From FEN-1219 sp963728995 (GTDB lineage: Bacteria; Pseudomonadota; Gammaproteobacteria; Steroidobacterales; Rariloculaceae), in the NCBI GenBank assembly GCA_963728995.1, contig CAVSMD010000003.1, positions 806,001 through 870,000 on the forward strand: a stretch of DNA of 64,000 bases. The letters are read 5' to 3'. This document shows positions 9,387 through 19,570 of this stretch, piece after piece; within the stretch, counting starts at the first letter, position 1; each line of letters opens with the position of its first letter. The notes under the pieces are model-generated. The model was not told the origin of the DNA. It was given only the letters and a program-made list of their open reading frames with translations, and did not search any database. The position numbers and the translations under genes were made by a program.

Positions 9387-10422
9387 TTGAGCACCCGAGC
9401 GCGCAAGCGTCACGGGCCCTATCGCTGGGAGCGGCTCGATGATCAGGCGCTGCTTCGCCTGCGCTTCCGCGACCTCGGCCTGAAGTTCGCGGGCAGCCTC
9501 GTGGACACCGACGCGCAACGCCTCGGCCGGGAGCTCGAGCGACGCGGCATTGGGTTCAAGCCGCACTTCTGGTTTTCGACCGAATGGTTCTCTCCGGACG
9601 GCGTGCCCGGCATCGCCGTGCCGTTCTTCCTGGGGCACCCGCGCCTCGTGCGCCTCGAGCGCCGCATGATGGGCCAGGCCGAAGGAGGGAACCGGCCGTG
9701 GCGCCTGCGGCTGCTGCGCCACGAGCTCGGCCACGCCGTCGACACCGCCTTCGCGCTGCGCCGACGCAGCGACTGGCGACAGGTCTTCGGCAGCGCCTCC
9801 GTGCGCTACGCTCGCGACTACACGGTTCAGCCGCGGAGCAAGAGCTACGTGCTGCATCTCGAGCACTGGTATGCGCAAAGCCATCCGACCGAGGACTTCG
9901 CCGAGACGTTTGCCGTCTGGTTGCAGCCGAAGGCGCGCTGGCGCGCCGACTACGCCGGCTGGCCGGCGCTCGCCAAGCTCGAGTTCGTCGATCGGCTCAT
10001 GACGGAGCTCGCCGGCCGAGGGCCGCCGAAGGTCGATCGCTCGATCGTCGAGCCCTTGACCGACAACCATCGAACGCTGGGCGAGCACTATCGGCGCCGC
10101 GCGTGGCTGAACGAAAGCGGCGAGCTGCGCTACGACTCTTGGCTTGCGCGCGTGTTTACCGCGCACGCGACGTCGGCCGAGCGCTCGGCGGAGCGATTGC
10201 TGACGGACTTGCGGCCGCAGCTCATGCGCGCGCTGCTGCGTCGCTCTCGGGCTCATCCGTATCTCGCGTTCCAGGTGCTGCGCGCCGTGCGCCGGCGCGC
10301 TCGTCAACTCGGCCTCGGGCTCGGACGGACCGAAACGCGAGCTCGTGCCGCGGGTGATTCGGCTGCACGAACGCATACTCACGGACTTCCTGCGTCGCAA
10401 CGAGGAAACCTATTTCTTATGA
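9387..10422 (+). CDS. Putative zincin-type metallopeptidase (Peptidase_Mx-like), one frameshift
   Basis: A soluble metallopeptidase of about 345 residues. The zinc motif HELGH starts at base 9720, and the downstream HPTEDFAETFAVWL is the typical second conserved block of the putative zinc-binding metallopeptidase family (PF15887-like). The start is uncertain: TTG at 9387 is the first in-frame candidate, and a GTG at 9364 lies in another frame. A single-base frameshift near 10315-10325 hides the true C-terminus, which resumes as ELVPRVIRLHERILTDFL and stops at 10420-10422. That TGA overlaps the ATG of the ATP-grasp gene (ATGA), so the two are translationally coupled. The pairing suggests modification and processing of an unidentified peptide; that function is inference. 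Confidence 0.78.
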
Positions 10423-11460
10423 CGAAGCGGAAATACCGGATCCTGCTGATGGTCCACAAGGAGCTGGTGCCGCCCGCGGACATCAGCGGCTTGAGCGAAG
10501 CGCAAGTCGACGAGTTCCGCACGGAATACGACGTTCTGCACACGCTGCGTCGGCCCGGGCACGAGGTCCGCGTCGTCGGCATCGGCGATCATCTGACCGA
10601 GCTGCGCGAGACGATCGACGAATGGCATCCGCACATCGTTTTCAATCTGCTGGACGAGTTCTCCGGCATCATTTCCTACGACCACTACGTCGTCGCCTAT
10701 CTCGAGCTGATCCGCCAGCGTTACACGGGCTGCAATCCCGCGCGGCATGATGCTGTCGCGAGACAAGGTGCTGACGAAGCGCATACTCGCGACGCACCGC
10801 GTGGCGACGCCGGCCTTCAGGCTCTTCCCGTTCGGCCGGCGGTTTCGCGAGCCGAGTCGCCTGACGTTTCCGCTGTTCGTGAAATCCGCCACGGAGGATG
10901 CGTCGCTCGGCATCTCGCAGGCCTCCCTCGTCGAGGACATGAAGAGCCTGCGCGAGCGCATAGAGTTCATCCACGAGCAGGTGCAAAGCGACGCGCTGGT
11001 CGAGGAGTACATCGACGGCCGAGAGTTCTACGTCGGCGTGCTCGGCAACGCGCGGCTCACGACGCTGCCGCCCTGGGAGATGGACTTCGGCGCGCTGTCG
11101 CAGGCCCAGACGCGGATCGCCACGCGCAAGGTGAAGTGGGATCGCAACTACCAGGCGAAGCACGGCATCAGGACCGGCAAGGCTCAGGACCTGACGGACG
11201 AGCAGCGCGAGCTCCTCCGCCGATTCGCGAAGAGGACGTACCGCGCGCTGTATATGAGCGGCTTCGCGCGCATGGACTTCCGTATGCGCAGCGACGGCAA
11301 GATCTTCCTGCTCGAGGCCAACGCAAATCCGAACTTGAGCAAAGGCGAGGATCTGGCCGAATCGGCGAAGTCGGTCGGCATCAGCTACACGAAGCTCGTC
11401 GATCGAATCGTGCAGCTAGGGCTCGCGTACATGCCGGAATGGCGCATGTTCGAGACATGA
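10419..11460 (+). CDS. ATP-grasp ligase-like protein, one frameshift
   Basis: A protein of about 346 residues resembling D-Ala-D-Ala ligase or RimK-type ATP-grasp enzymes, which form peptide or amide bonds through acyl-phosphates. The N-terminal pre-ATP-grasp domain (KYRILLMVHKELVPP, then HIVFNLLDEFSG) is followed by the nucleotide-binding lobes (FPLFVKSATEDASLGI, DALVEEYIDGREFYVGVLG) and the metal-binding end (FARMDFRMRSDGKIFLLEANANPN). The frame breaks at the CCC at 10737-10739; removing one C restores CNPRGMMLSRDK, which suggests a sequencing error. It overlaps the metallopeptidase stop by 4 bases. The substrate is unknown; no small peptide precursor gene was recognised nearby. Confidence 0.85.
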
Positions 11461-11479
11461 CGCGCACTCGGCGTGCAGA

Positions 11480-13465
11480 TCAATTGGCCGCGGCGAGCGG
11501 CGACACGGAACCGAGCCAGCTCTTGGTGCTCTTCGGCCGGCCGTCCTCGATCCAGCCGAACACGAGGCTGTGCCACAGCACGCGGCGGACGTAAGCGCGC
11601 GTCTCGTTGTACGGGATGTTTTCGATCCAGATGTCGCTGTCGAGCGCTTGCTCGGGCAACCAGCGCTCCGCGGCGCTTTCGCCGGCGTTGTAGGCGGCGA
11701 GCGCCACGGGCAGCTGAGCGGCGTATTTGTCGATCAGCGTCGTGAGGCGCGCGGCACCCAGGCGGATGCTGGTCTCCGGATCGTACAGATCGGCGCGGCT
11801 CGGTCGCGGCAGCTGCCAGCGGCTCGCCGTGCTCGTGGCCGTCGAATAGCCGAGCTGAGCGATGCCCGCGGCGCCGGCGAGCGACGTGGCGTCGGGACGG
11901 AACAGACTCTCCTGACGCAGCACGCCATACAGCAGCGGCTCCTCGAGCCGCGTGAGCTCGACGGCCCCGGCGACTTCCTTGGCGTACGGCCGCGGGTACA
12001 GCAGCTCGTAGTCGTTGAACACGCCGTGGCTCGTGGCCGTCGCGACGGCAATGTCGTAAAGGCCCCAGCGCGCGGCAAGGTGCACGGCTTGCGGCTTCAG
12101 CGCGTCCTCGAGCGCCGCGTAACCCGCGCGCCATTCGAGGGTCGCGAGCGGCCGCAGCCCGCAGAGCAAAAGCTCGTGGGCGCGCACGAACGGCGCCCCA
12201 TGCGCCATGCGCTCGATGGTCGCCTCGTCGGCCGGGAAGCGGGCCACATGCGGCGCGACCCGCTTGCCGAGGCGCGCGGCCGCCATCGCCGAGTAGTAGT
12301 TGTCGTCCTCCGCGAGCGAGCCGTAGCGCTCACGCGCGACGGCCGGCTCGCCGGCGGCTTCGGCCGTGCGGCCCGTCCAGTAACGCCAAGCCGCTTCGGT
12401 TTGCTTCGCGGGCGACATGGCGGCGATGCCGTTGCGGGCGGCGCGCCAGTCACCCTTCCAGAGCGCCGCACGGACGAGCCACTCGAGCGCATCGTCGTCG
12501 AGGTCCTGGGGCGCCACGCGCGCGAAAAAATCGAGCGCCTCCGCGTCGCGATCCCATGCGAGACCGAGCGCCAGCGCACGCGCCGCTTTGCTCGCCGCCT
12601 CGGTGCTCGTGAGCCGCGCGCGCAGCAGCGCATCGAACCGGTTCAGCGCCTCGCGGGGTGCGCCGCGCGCGAGGCGCGCGAACCCGTCCAGCAACTGCGC
12701 CGCGTCGGCGTCGACCGCCGGCGCCGCGAGCAATGCATCGATCGACTCCGCCGGTTTTTCGATGAGGTCTGCCCAAACGAGCAACGGCTTGGCCTGGTCG
12801 TCGGGCAGTCGCCGCGCAATGACGCGCGCGAAGCTCGCTTGACCGTTGTCCAGCAACCGGCGCACGCGCTCCGCGACGAGCGCGTCGTCGACGCCGCCCT
12901 GATCGCGCAGCCACTGAAAGGCCGGCTCGCACTCCGGCGGCAGTCTCCAGGGCGTGAGCCAGCGCTGCGCGAGCTCCGCCTCGAGGCCGGCGGTCTGCCC
13001 GAGCGCAATCCTCGCGTTCAAGCGCCCGCACTCGAGCGCTTCGGTGGCGACCGCCGTGTCGAAGTGCTCGAGCAGGGCGTGCCACTCGTTGCGCCGCGCA
13101 AGGCTCTCTAGCCACGCGCGATGCAACGGCGCGGCCACCGCCTCGCCGCGGTGCGCGTCGAGAAAGGTCGCCGTGAGCCGATCCGCTTCCGCTTCGCCGG
13201 CGCCCGCATGCTCGAGCGCATAGGCCAGCCGCGCGGCCTGCAGATACGCGTAGAGCACGTAGCTTGCGAGCGCGGCGCTGTCGTTATCGGGGTCGCTCGG
13301 ACCGAGCTGCGCGGCGGCGTACGCGTCGACGAACTCGGCGCGAACGGCTTCGAGCGGGTCGTCGACGGGCTGCGCAACGGCGCGGCAGGCTGCGAGCAGC
13401 AACAAGAGCCACAGGGATCGCCCGCCGCGGCGCCCCGTCGCCGTTCGTGGTGCCGACCGGATCAT
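11480..13465 (-). CDS. Soluble lytic murein transglycosylase (Slt70-like)
   Basis: A periplasmic enzyme cleaving the MurNAc-GlcNAc bond with formation of 1,6-anhydro ends. It is 661 residues, near the 640-residue length of E. coli Slt. A signal peptide (SLWLLLLLAACRAVAQ) precedes a long alpha-superhelical region (about 40-470) and a C-terminal lysozyme-like domain with catalytic E519 (LRQESLFRPDA). The following family motif, normally GLMQLMPATA, reads GIAQLGYSTA here, an unusual version. AAYNAGE and the NIPYNETRAYVRRVL tail are conserved as usual. It is convergent with the ATP-grasp gene (19 bases apart) and divergent from the methyltransferase at 13579. Confidence 0.93.
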   Translation of the reverse strand: MIRSAPRTATGRRGGRSLWLLLLLAACRAVAQPVDDPLEAVRAEFVDAYAAAQLGPSDPDNDSAALASYVLYAYLQAARLAYALEHAGAGEAEADRLTATFLDAHRGEAVAAPLHRAWLESLARRNEWHALLEHFDTAVATEALECGRLNARIALGQTAGLEAELAQRWLTPWRLPPECEPAFQWLRDQGGVDDALVAERVRRLLDNGQASFARVIARRLPDDQAKPLLVWADLIEKPAESIDALLAAPAVDADAAQLLDGFARLARGAPREALNRFDALLRARLTSTEAASKAARALALGLAWDRDAEALDFFARVAPQDLDDDALEWLVRAALWKGDWRAARNGIAAMSPAKQTEAAWRYWTGRTAEAAGEPAVARERYGSLAEDDNYYSAMAAARLGKRVAPHVARFPADEATIERMAHGAPFVRAHELLLCGLRPLATLEWRAGYAALEDALKPQAVHLAARWGLYDIAVATATSHGVFNDYELLYPRPYAKEVAGAVELTRLEEPLLYGVLRQESLFRPDATSLAGAAGIAQLGYSTATSTASRWQLPRPSRADLYDPETSIRLGAARLTTLIDKYAAQLPVALAAYNAGESAAERWLPEQALDSDIWIENIPYNETRAYVRRVLWHSLVFGWIEDGRPKSTKSWLGSVSPLAAAN

Positions 13466-13578
13466 GAGCAGACTGTATCAGGCGCAGGCGGTCGCGACGT
13501 AGTCGCGCGGGCGACGTTGTTGCCGGCGTTGGCCCAAATGCGTATGGTCTGCGGCACCCTCCGCCCCGGCTGCGCGAC

Positions 13579-14454
13579 GTGAAACGAGAGCTCTCGCCCA
13601 CGGCCTCCCTGCCTGCGCTCGGCGAGCACGCGCCGCAGGCGTCGTTTCCGTGCCGGCTCTGCGGCGACTCGAACCTGTATCTTTGCTACACGCTCGGGTC
13701 GCACGGTCAGTTTCGGTACTACCGTTGCCCGTCGTGCAAGCTCGTGAACTACGATCTGCGCGGCGGGCTCGATCAAAGCCAATACACGGAGCTCGTCGAT
13801 CCGCGCGACGAGGCGGCCGAGCGGAATCGCGACAAGGACGCCACGTGGCAGTTCATCGCGCGCTATCTCCGCACGCCCGGCACGTTCCTCGACATCGGCT
13901 GCGGACCCGGTCGATTGCTGTACCTCGCGCAGAGGGCCGGCTGGGCCGTGCGCGGCTTGGAGCTGTCGGCCGAGATGGCGGAATTCGCCGCGGCGCGGCT
14001 CGGCGCCGAGGTGCTCGTGGCCGATTTTCTCGAGTACCAGCCGCGCCCGGAAGATCGCTTCGACCTCGTGTCCCTGCGCCACGTGCTGGAGCATCTGCAC
14101 GATCCGGTGTTCGCGATGACGAGGATCAACGGCCTGCTCACGCTCGGCGGCCACGCGATCCTGGAATTCCCGAACATCGACGCCGCGGACAAGCGCCTCA
14201 AACGACTGCTCGTCGGGTGGGGACTGCACCGGCGCAAGTACGCGGGTGACTTCGTGACCGGGCACTGCAACGAATTCTGCAGGAGCTCCTTCGAGCACCT
14301 TCTGCGCAAGAGCGGCTTCCGGCTCGTGAGGTGGGAAACGTACTCGCACAAGCCGCTCACGAATTTCATCTACAACAGGATCCACATCGGCAACAAGGCG
14401 CGCGCGCTGATACGCAAAGAGGCCGAGGCCTCACTGCAGGCACGCGCTCACTAG
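13579..14454 (+). CDS. SAM-dependent class I methyltransferase with N-terminal zinc finger
   Basis: A 291-residue protein. The N-terminus has two Cys pairs (CRLCGDSNLYLC and RCPSCKL) that look like a small zinc-binding domain, as in several methyltransferases acting on sugars or glycans. The SAM-binding glycine motif is FLDIGCGPGRLL, followed by a motif II-like acidic strand (GLELSAEMAEFA) and SLRHVLEHLHDP. Substrate not recognisable. Its 3' end overlaps the end of the convergent esterase gene by about 24 bases. Confidence 0.85.
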   Translation: MKRELSPTASLPALGEHAPQASFPCRLCGDSNLYLCYTLGSHGQFRYYRCPSCKLVNYDLRGGLDQSQYTELVDPRDEAAERNRDKDATWQFIARYLRTPGTFLDIGCGPGRLLYLAQRAGWAVRGLELSAEMAEFAAARLGAEVLVADFLEYQPRPEDRFDLVSLRHVLEHLHDPVFAMTRINGLLTLGGHAILEFPNIDAADKRLKRLLVGWGLHRRKYAGDFVTGHCNEFCRSSFEHLLRKSGFRLVRWETYSHKPLTNFIYNRIHIGNKARALIRKEAEASLQARAH

Positions 14455-15520
14455 CGTTTCGGCTGTTCGAACGACAGCGTTCTTGCCGAAGAACGGGATC
14501 ACGAAATCCTGAAAGCGGAACGCCACGGCGCTCGTGTGCGTGCCGGAGTAGATCTCGAAGCTGTTCGCGATGCCGTAGCTCTCGAGGATCCCGTGCAGCG
14601 TGCCGGTGTCGACGCGCAGCTCGTCCTGATCGCCGACGTCCATGGCGATCGCGCGATACTCGCGCAGGTTGCCGATGTACTGATCGACGAACGCCAGCGG
14701 CGCATTCGCGGCCCACTTCGCGAGCACCATGGCTTTCTTGTCGCCCACGGGCAGGTCCATGTACAGCGGCGGGTTCTTCGGATTCGGCGACCAGGCCGAG
14801 CCGACGGCGAGCTGCGCGCGCAAGCCGAACGGCAGCTTCTCCGTGTCGGCGCGCCGTCTTCACGGCCGCCAGCGCTTCGTACCCGGGGCCGTTGAAGGGC
14901 ACGTCCGCGTCGCGCGGCGACATGCAGCACGGGCTCATGATGTACAGGCTGCCGAACACGTCCGCGTGCTTCATGCCGATTCGCGCTCGCGCCGTAGCCG
15001 CCCATCGAGTGGCCGACGAGGCCGCGGCTGGCGCGCGTCCGGGATCGTCCGGTAGTGCGAGTCCATGTACGCGACGACGTCGCGCGCCACGTAGTCCTCG
15101 AAGTTGCCGGTCGTCGCCGAGTTCGAATACATCGAGCCCATGTGCAGCGTCTTCGAGTCCGGCAGCACCACGATCAGCTCGCGCGCGCCCTTCGCGAACG
15201 CGCCTTCGAGCGTCTGCGGCACGTGGATCTCCTTCGACCATTGCTCTGCGCCGATCGTGTAGCCGTGCAGCGCGTACACGACGGGATAGCGGCGCGTGCG
15301 ATCCGTGTCGTAGCTCGGCGGCAGCAGCACGAGCGCGTCGCGGTCCACGGCGTTGCCTTCGAGATTGCCCTCGAGCGAGGCGCCCATGAATCTTGATGCG
15401 CTCGACCTTCACCGGCTTCGCGCCGGGCACGGCGTCGGGTGCCGGCGTGTTCGCCTGGCCGAAGGCGGTAGTGCAGAGCGACGAGGCGCACACGGTGAGG
15501 GCGGTGACGAGCTTCAGCAT
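14431..15520 (-). CDS. Exported esterase (feruloyl/acetyl esterase-like alpha/beta hydrolase), several frameshifts
   Basis: An alpha/beta hydrolase of the esterase-D/feruloyl esterase type, probably removing acyl groups from plant polysaccharide fragments in the periplasm. The ATG at 15520, with AAGGAGG just ahead, gives a clear signal peptide (MLKLVTALTVCASSLCTTAFGQA). Conserved pieces then appear in successive frames: RYPVVYALHGYTIGAEQW, the nucleophile elbow GHSMGGYG, MSPCCMSPRDADVPFNGPGYEAL and a C-terminal HTSAVAFRFQDFVIPFFGKN. At least four frameshifts lie between about 15385 and 14825. Only 14 bases separate it from the DapA-type gene, so it is the last gene of the arabinose operon. 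Confidence 0.78.
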
Positions 15521-15534
15521 GGTGCCTCCTTCGG

Positions 15535-16470
15535 CTACTGGGCCCAGCGCAGCACGAGCGGATCGAGCGTGCGCGCGATCTCGAGCAGTCCCGCGCGCTG
15601 GCGCGGCTGCACGGGTTGCACGGGCAGCCGTACCGTGTCGGAGCGGATCACGCCGCCTTCCTTCATCAGGATCTTCGCGGTCGCGAACCCGCATTGGCGG
15701 TTCTCGTAGTTGATCAGCGGCAGCCAGCGCGCGTAGGCCGCCGCGGCTTCGTCGTGCCGGCCCGCGGCGAACGCGTCATAGATCGTGCGGATGCCGTCGG
15801 GATAACCGCCGCCCGTCATCGTGCCGGTGGCGCCGGCCTCGAGATCGGCCAGCAGCGTGATGCCTTCCTCGCCGTCCCACGGGCCTTCGACGAAGCTCGC
15901 CGGCCTGCGCGATCAGCGCGGCGAGCTTGTTCGCGACCGGCGGCACCTCGAGCTTGAAGTAGCGGACGTTCGCGGTCTGCCGCGCGATGCGCGCCAGCAG
16001 ATCCGCCGACAGCGTCGTGCCGGCAACCGGCGCGTCCTGGATCATGATCGGGATCGAGATGCGCGGCCGAGACGCTGGCGAAGAACTCGACGATGGCGGG
16101 CTCCGGCACGCGCACGGTCGCGCCGTGATACGGCGGCATGATCATCACGAGCGACGCGCCGGCGGCCTGCGCGCGGCGGCTGCGCTCGGCGCACACCTGC
16201 GTGCCGAAGTGCGTCGTGGTCACGATGACCGGCACGCGGCCGGCCACGTGATCGAGCACGGCGCCCATGACGCGCTCGCGCTCGTCGTCGGTCAGCGAGA
16301 ACTGCTCGGAGAAGTTCGCGAGGATGCAGATGCCGTGCGAGCCGGCGTCGATCATGAAGTCGATGCAGCGGCGCTGGCCGTCGAGATCGAGCGCGCCGTG
16401 GTCGTCGAAGATCGTCGGCGCCACGGGGAAGACGCCGCGGTAGGGGCGCTTCGATCGCAGGCGTTGCCAT
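15535..16470 (-). CDS. DapA-family 2-keto-3-deoxy-L-arabonate dehydratase, three frameshifts
   Basis: A Schiff-base aldolase-fold enzyme of the dihydrodipicolinate synthase family. In this neighbourhood it most likely dehydrates 2-keto-3-deoxy-L-arabonate to 2-oxoglutarate semialdehyde. The ATG at 16470 has AGGAGGG ahead, overlapping the stop of the dehydratase gene 11 bases upstream. Frames join as MATPAIEAP, then YRGVFPVAPTIFDDHGALDL, then RISIPIMIQDAPVAGTTLSAD with YFKLEVPPV (expected catalytic Lys), then EGPWDGEEGITLLADLE and MTGGGYPDGIRTIYDAF. Lesions are single bases: an extra G in 16443-16446, one near 16062, one near 15899. A DapA-type enzyme here argues for arabinose rather than xylose, whose Weimberg route uses an FAH-type dehydratase. 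Confidence 0.85.
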
Positions 16471-16481
16471 GCCCTTCCCTC

Positions 16482-18217
16482 CTAGTGATTGTCGCGGCCG
16501 ACGGGCGCGCCGCTGCCGCCGACGAGGAAGTCGAAGTCCGCGCCGCGGTCGGCCTGCAGCACGTGATCGACGTATAGCTTCGTATAGCCGCGCGTCGCGT
16601 GCGCGGGCGGCGGTTGCCAGCCGGCCAGGCGCTGCGCGAGCTCGCGCGTCGTCGACGTGCAGGTGCAGGCTGCGCGCCGCGACGTCGAGCGTGATCAGGT
16701 CGCCGGTGCGCACGGCGGCCAGCGGCCCGCCGACCGCGGCCTCCGGCGCCACGTGCAGCACGACCGTGCCGTACGCCGTGCCCGACATCCGCGCGTCCGA
16801 GATCCGGACCATGTCGCGCACGCCCTCGCGCAGCAGCTTCTTCGGGATCGGCAGGTTGCCGACCTCGGCCATGCCCGGGTAGCCCTTCGGCCCGCAGTTC
16901 TTCAGCACCATGATGCAGGTCTCGTCGATGTCGAGACTCTCGTCCTCGACGGCGGCGTGCATCTCTTCCGGCGATTCGAACACGACGGCGCGGCCCGTGT
17001 GCTTCAGCAGCTCGGGCGACGCGGCCGAGGGTTTGATCACGGCGCCGTTCGGCGCGAGATTGCCGCGCAGCACGGCGATGCCGGCGTCGCGCTTGTGGGG
17101 CCGGTCGAACGGCGTGATGACTTCCTCGTTCCAGCACGCCGCGTCCTGCACGTTCTGCCACAGCGTCTTGCCGTTCGCCGTCAGCGCGTCCTTGTGCAGC
17201 AGCCCATGCTCGGCCAGCGCGCGCAGCACCACCGGCAAGCCGCCGGCGTAGTAGAAGTCCTCCATCAGGAACTTGCCGGACGGCATCAGGTTCGCCAGGC
17301 AGTGCACGCCGCGGGAGAGCTCGTCGAAATCGGCGAGCGACAAGCTCACGCCGATGCGGCCGGCGATCGCGAGCAGGTGGATCACGGCGTTCGTCGAGCC
17401 GCCGATCGCCGCGAGCGTGCGGATCGCGTTCTCGAACGCCGCGCGCGTCAGGATCTTCGAGAGCACGAGGTCTTCGTGCACCATGCCCGACGATGCGCCG
17501 CCCGGCCAGGCGCGCGAGCGTGTCGCGCCGCGCGTCCGCGGCGGGGATGGCGGCGTTGTGCGGCAGGCCCACGCCGAGCGCCTCGACGATCGACGCCATG
17601 CTCGAAGCCGTGCCCATCGTCATGCAATGCCCGGGACTGCGGTTCATCGCGGCTTCGGCCTCCCTGAACTCGGCTTGCCCGAGCTCGCCGGCGCGGACCT
17701 GCTCGCTCATCGCGATCACGTGCGTGCCGGAGCCCATCACGCGCGCCGCGATAGTGCGCGGAGAGCTGCGGGCCGCCCGAGACGCCGATCGTCGGCAGGT
17801 TCGTCGAAGCCGCACCCATCAGCAGCGCGGGCGTGGTCTTGTCGCAGCCCATGAGCAGCACGACGCCGTCGAGCGGATGCGCGCGGATCGCTTCCTCGAC
17901 GTCCATGGCGGCGAGGTTGCGGAACAGCATGGCCGTCGGCCGCATCGTGACCTCGCCGAGCGACGACACGGGAAACTCGAGCGGCAAGCCGCCGGCCTCG
18001 AGCACGCCGTAGCGCACGTGCTCGGCGATGCCTGCCGGAAGTGCGCGTTGCAGGGCGTGAGCTCCGACCACGTGTTGCAGATGCCGATCACGGGCCGGCC
18101 GTCGAACTGATCGTCCGGCAGGCCCATGCCCTTCAGCCACGAGCGGTAGTAGAACCCCATCTTGCCGCTGCGGCCGAACCAGGCCTGGCTGCGCAGCGGC
18201 TTCTTGTCATTTGCCAT
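16482..18217 (-). CDS. IlvD/Edd-family L-arabonate dehydratase, several frameshifts
   Basis: An iron-sulfur sugar-acid dehydratase converting L-arabonate to 2-keto-3-deoxy-L-arabonate. The span fits about 578 residues, the normal family length. It begins MANDKKPLRSQAWFG, continues through GICNTWSELTPCNAHFR (first cluster Cys), LLMGCDKTTPALLMGAAS (second Cys), the GTASSMASIVEALG block, IGGSTNAVIHLLAIAGR and ISDARMSGTAYGTVVLHVAPEA, and ends LYVDHVLQADRGADFDF. At least four frameshifts interrupt it; the first, near 18035, looks like a missing G. The last piece and the stop at 16482-16484 are in the third frame. The start overlaps the end of the MFS gene, and the next gene starts 11 bases downstream. 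Confidence 0.87.
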
Positions 18218-19550
18218 ACGGTGAGCTCTGCGAAGTCCGCAGCCCGTAAGTCCTTGCAAGCGACGGCGATCAGGCCGCCCGCGACCGACCATGCAGCCGC
18301 CGAGAATCGCGATGCCGGCCGCCGTGCTGCCGAGCCAGTCCGTGAGGCCGCCGAGCAGGTAGGGGCCGAAGAAGCCGCCGAGATTGCCGACGGAGTTGAT
18401 CGCGGCGAGATCCGGCCGCCACACCGACGCCCGACCAGGATCGAGCCCGGAAAGCTCCAGAACAGCGCCATGGACACCAGGCCGCCCGTGCTCGCAAGCG
18501 TGACGAACGCGACCGTGAGCACCGTGCTGTCCGCGAACACGGCGCTCAGCGCGAGACCCGCGCCGCCGAGCGCGGCGGCGGATGCCGCGTGCCAGCGCTT
18601 CTCGTTGCGCCGCTCCGCGTGACGCGTGATCAGCACGGCGAGCACCGCGCTCACCGAGTACGAAAGCGCCGTGATCCAGCCGATCGACAGCAACGAGCGC
18701 ACACCCGTGCTGCTGGATGATCGAAGGCAGCCAGAAGTTGATGCCATAGACGCCCATCACGATCAGCAGATAGATGGCCGTGAATATCCACAGCGCCCTC
18801 ATTGAAAGGAGAACGCGCAGCGAGGAGTCGTTCTTCGTTCGCGCCTCGAGCGTGAGGCGCTCTTTCAGCAGGCGCTTGTCGCCGTCCGCGAGCCACGACG
18901 AATCTTCGATCCCGTTCGTCAAGTAGAACAGGACGCCCACGCTCGAACAGCACGGCCGGCGCGGCCTCGAGCAGGAACAGCCACTGCCAATCGCCGAGCC
19001 CACCGGCGCCGCCGAAGCTGCTGCATGATCGCGCCGGAGATCGGTGCGCCGAGCACGAACGACAGCGGCTGCGCGGCCAGCAGCCACGCCACCGCCCGGC
19101 TCTTGCCGATGCGACGGATACCAGTAGTTCAGGTACAGCAGGACGCCGGGGAAGAAGCCCGCCTCGGCGACGCCGAGCAGGAAGCGCAGGCCGTAGAACA
19201 CGGTGTCGGTGCCGAGCCCCGTGATCCGCGCGAACGTGCCCGTGAACGCCATGGCGCCCGAGATGAGCGCCCCAGGTGAGCATGATCCGCGCGATCCAGA
19301 GGCGCGCGCCGACGCGATGCAGCGCGAGGTTGCTCGGCACCTCGAACAGAAAGTAGCCGATGAAGAACACGCCGGCGCCGAATCCGTAGGCGGCTTCCGA
19401 GAGCTTGAGATCGTCCAGCATGTGCAGCTTCGCGAAGCCGACGTTCACGCGATCGAGGTAGGCGACGAGATAGCACGCGCCCAGGAACGGCAGCAGGCGC
19501 CGCGTGACTTTCGCGTAGGCGCGCTCCTCCGCTGCAAATGTCGTCGTCAC
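18207..19550 (-). CDS. MFS sugar/sugar-acid transporter, several frameshifts
   Basis: A 12-helix permease of the major facilitator superfamily, close to the anion:cation symporter (ACS) group that takes up hexuronates and sugar acids. It starts at GTG 19550 (TTTFAAEERAYAKVTRRLLPFL). The family signature CYLVAYLDRVNVGFAKLHML is followed by a second helix pair (GVFFIGYFLFEVPSNLALHRVGARLW) and GLRFLLGVAEAGFFPGVLLYLNYWYP. Later pieces include LWIFTAIYLLIVMGVYGINFWLPSIIQQ and LGGFFGPYLLGGLTDW. About seven frameshifts occur. The stop is uncertain: one frame ends at 18207, overlapping the dehydratase start, and another at 18133. It probably imports L-arabinose, arabino-oligosaccharides or arabonate; substrate is inferred from context. 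Confidence 0.8.
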
Positions 19551-19570
19551 GCGCGCTTCCGTAGTGGTCG

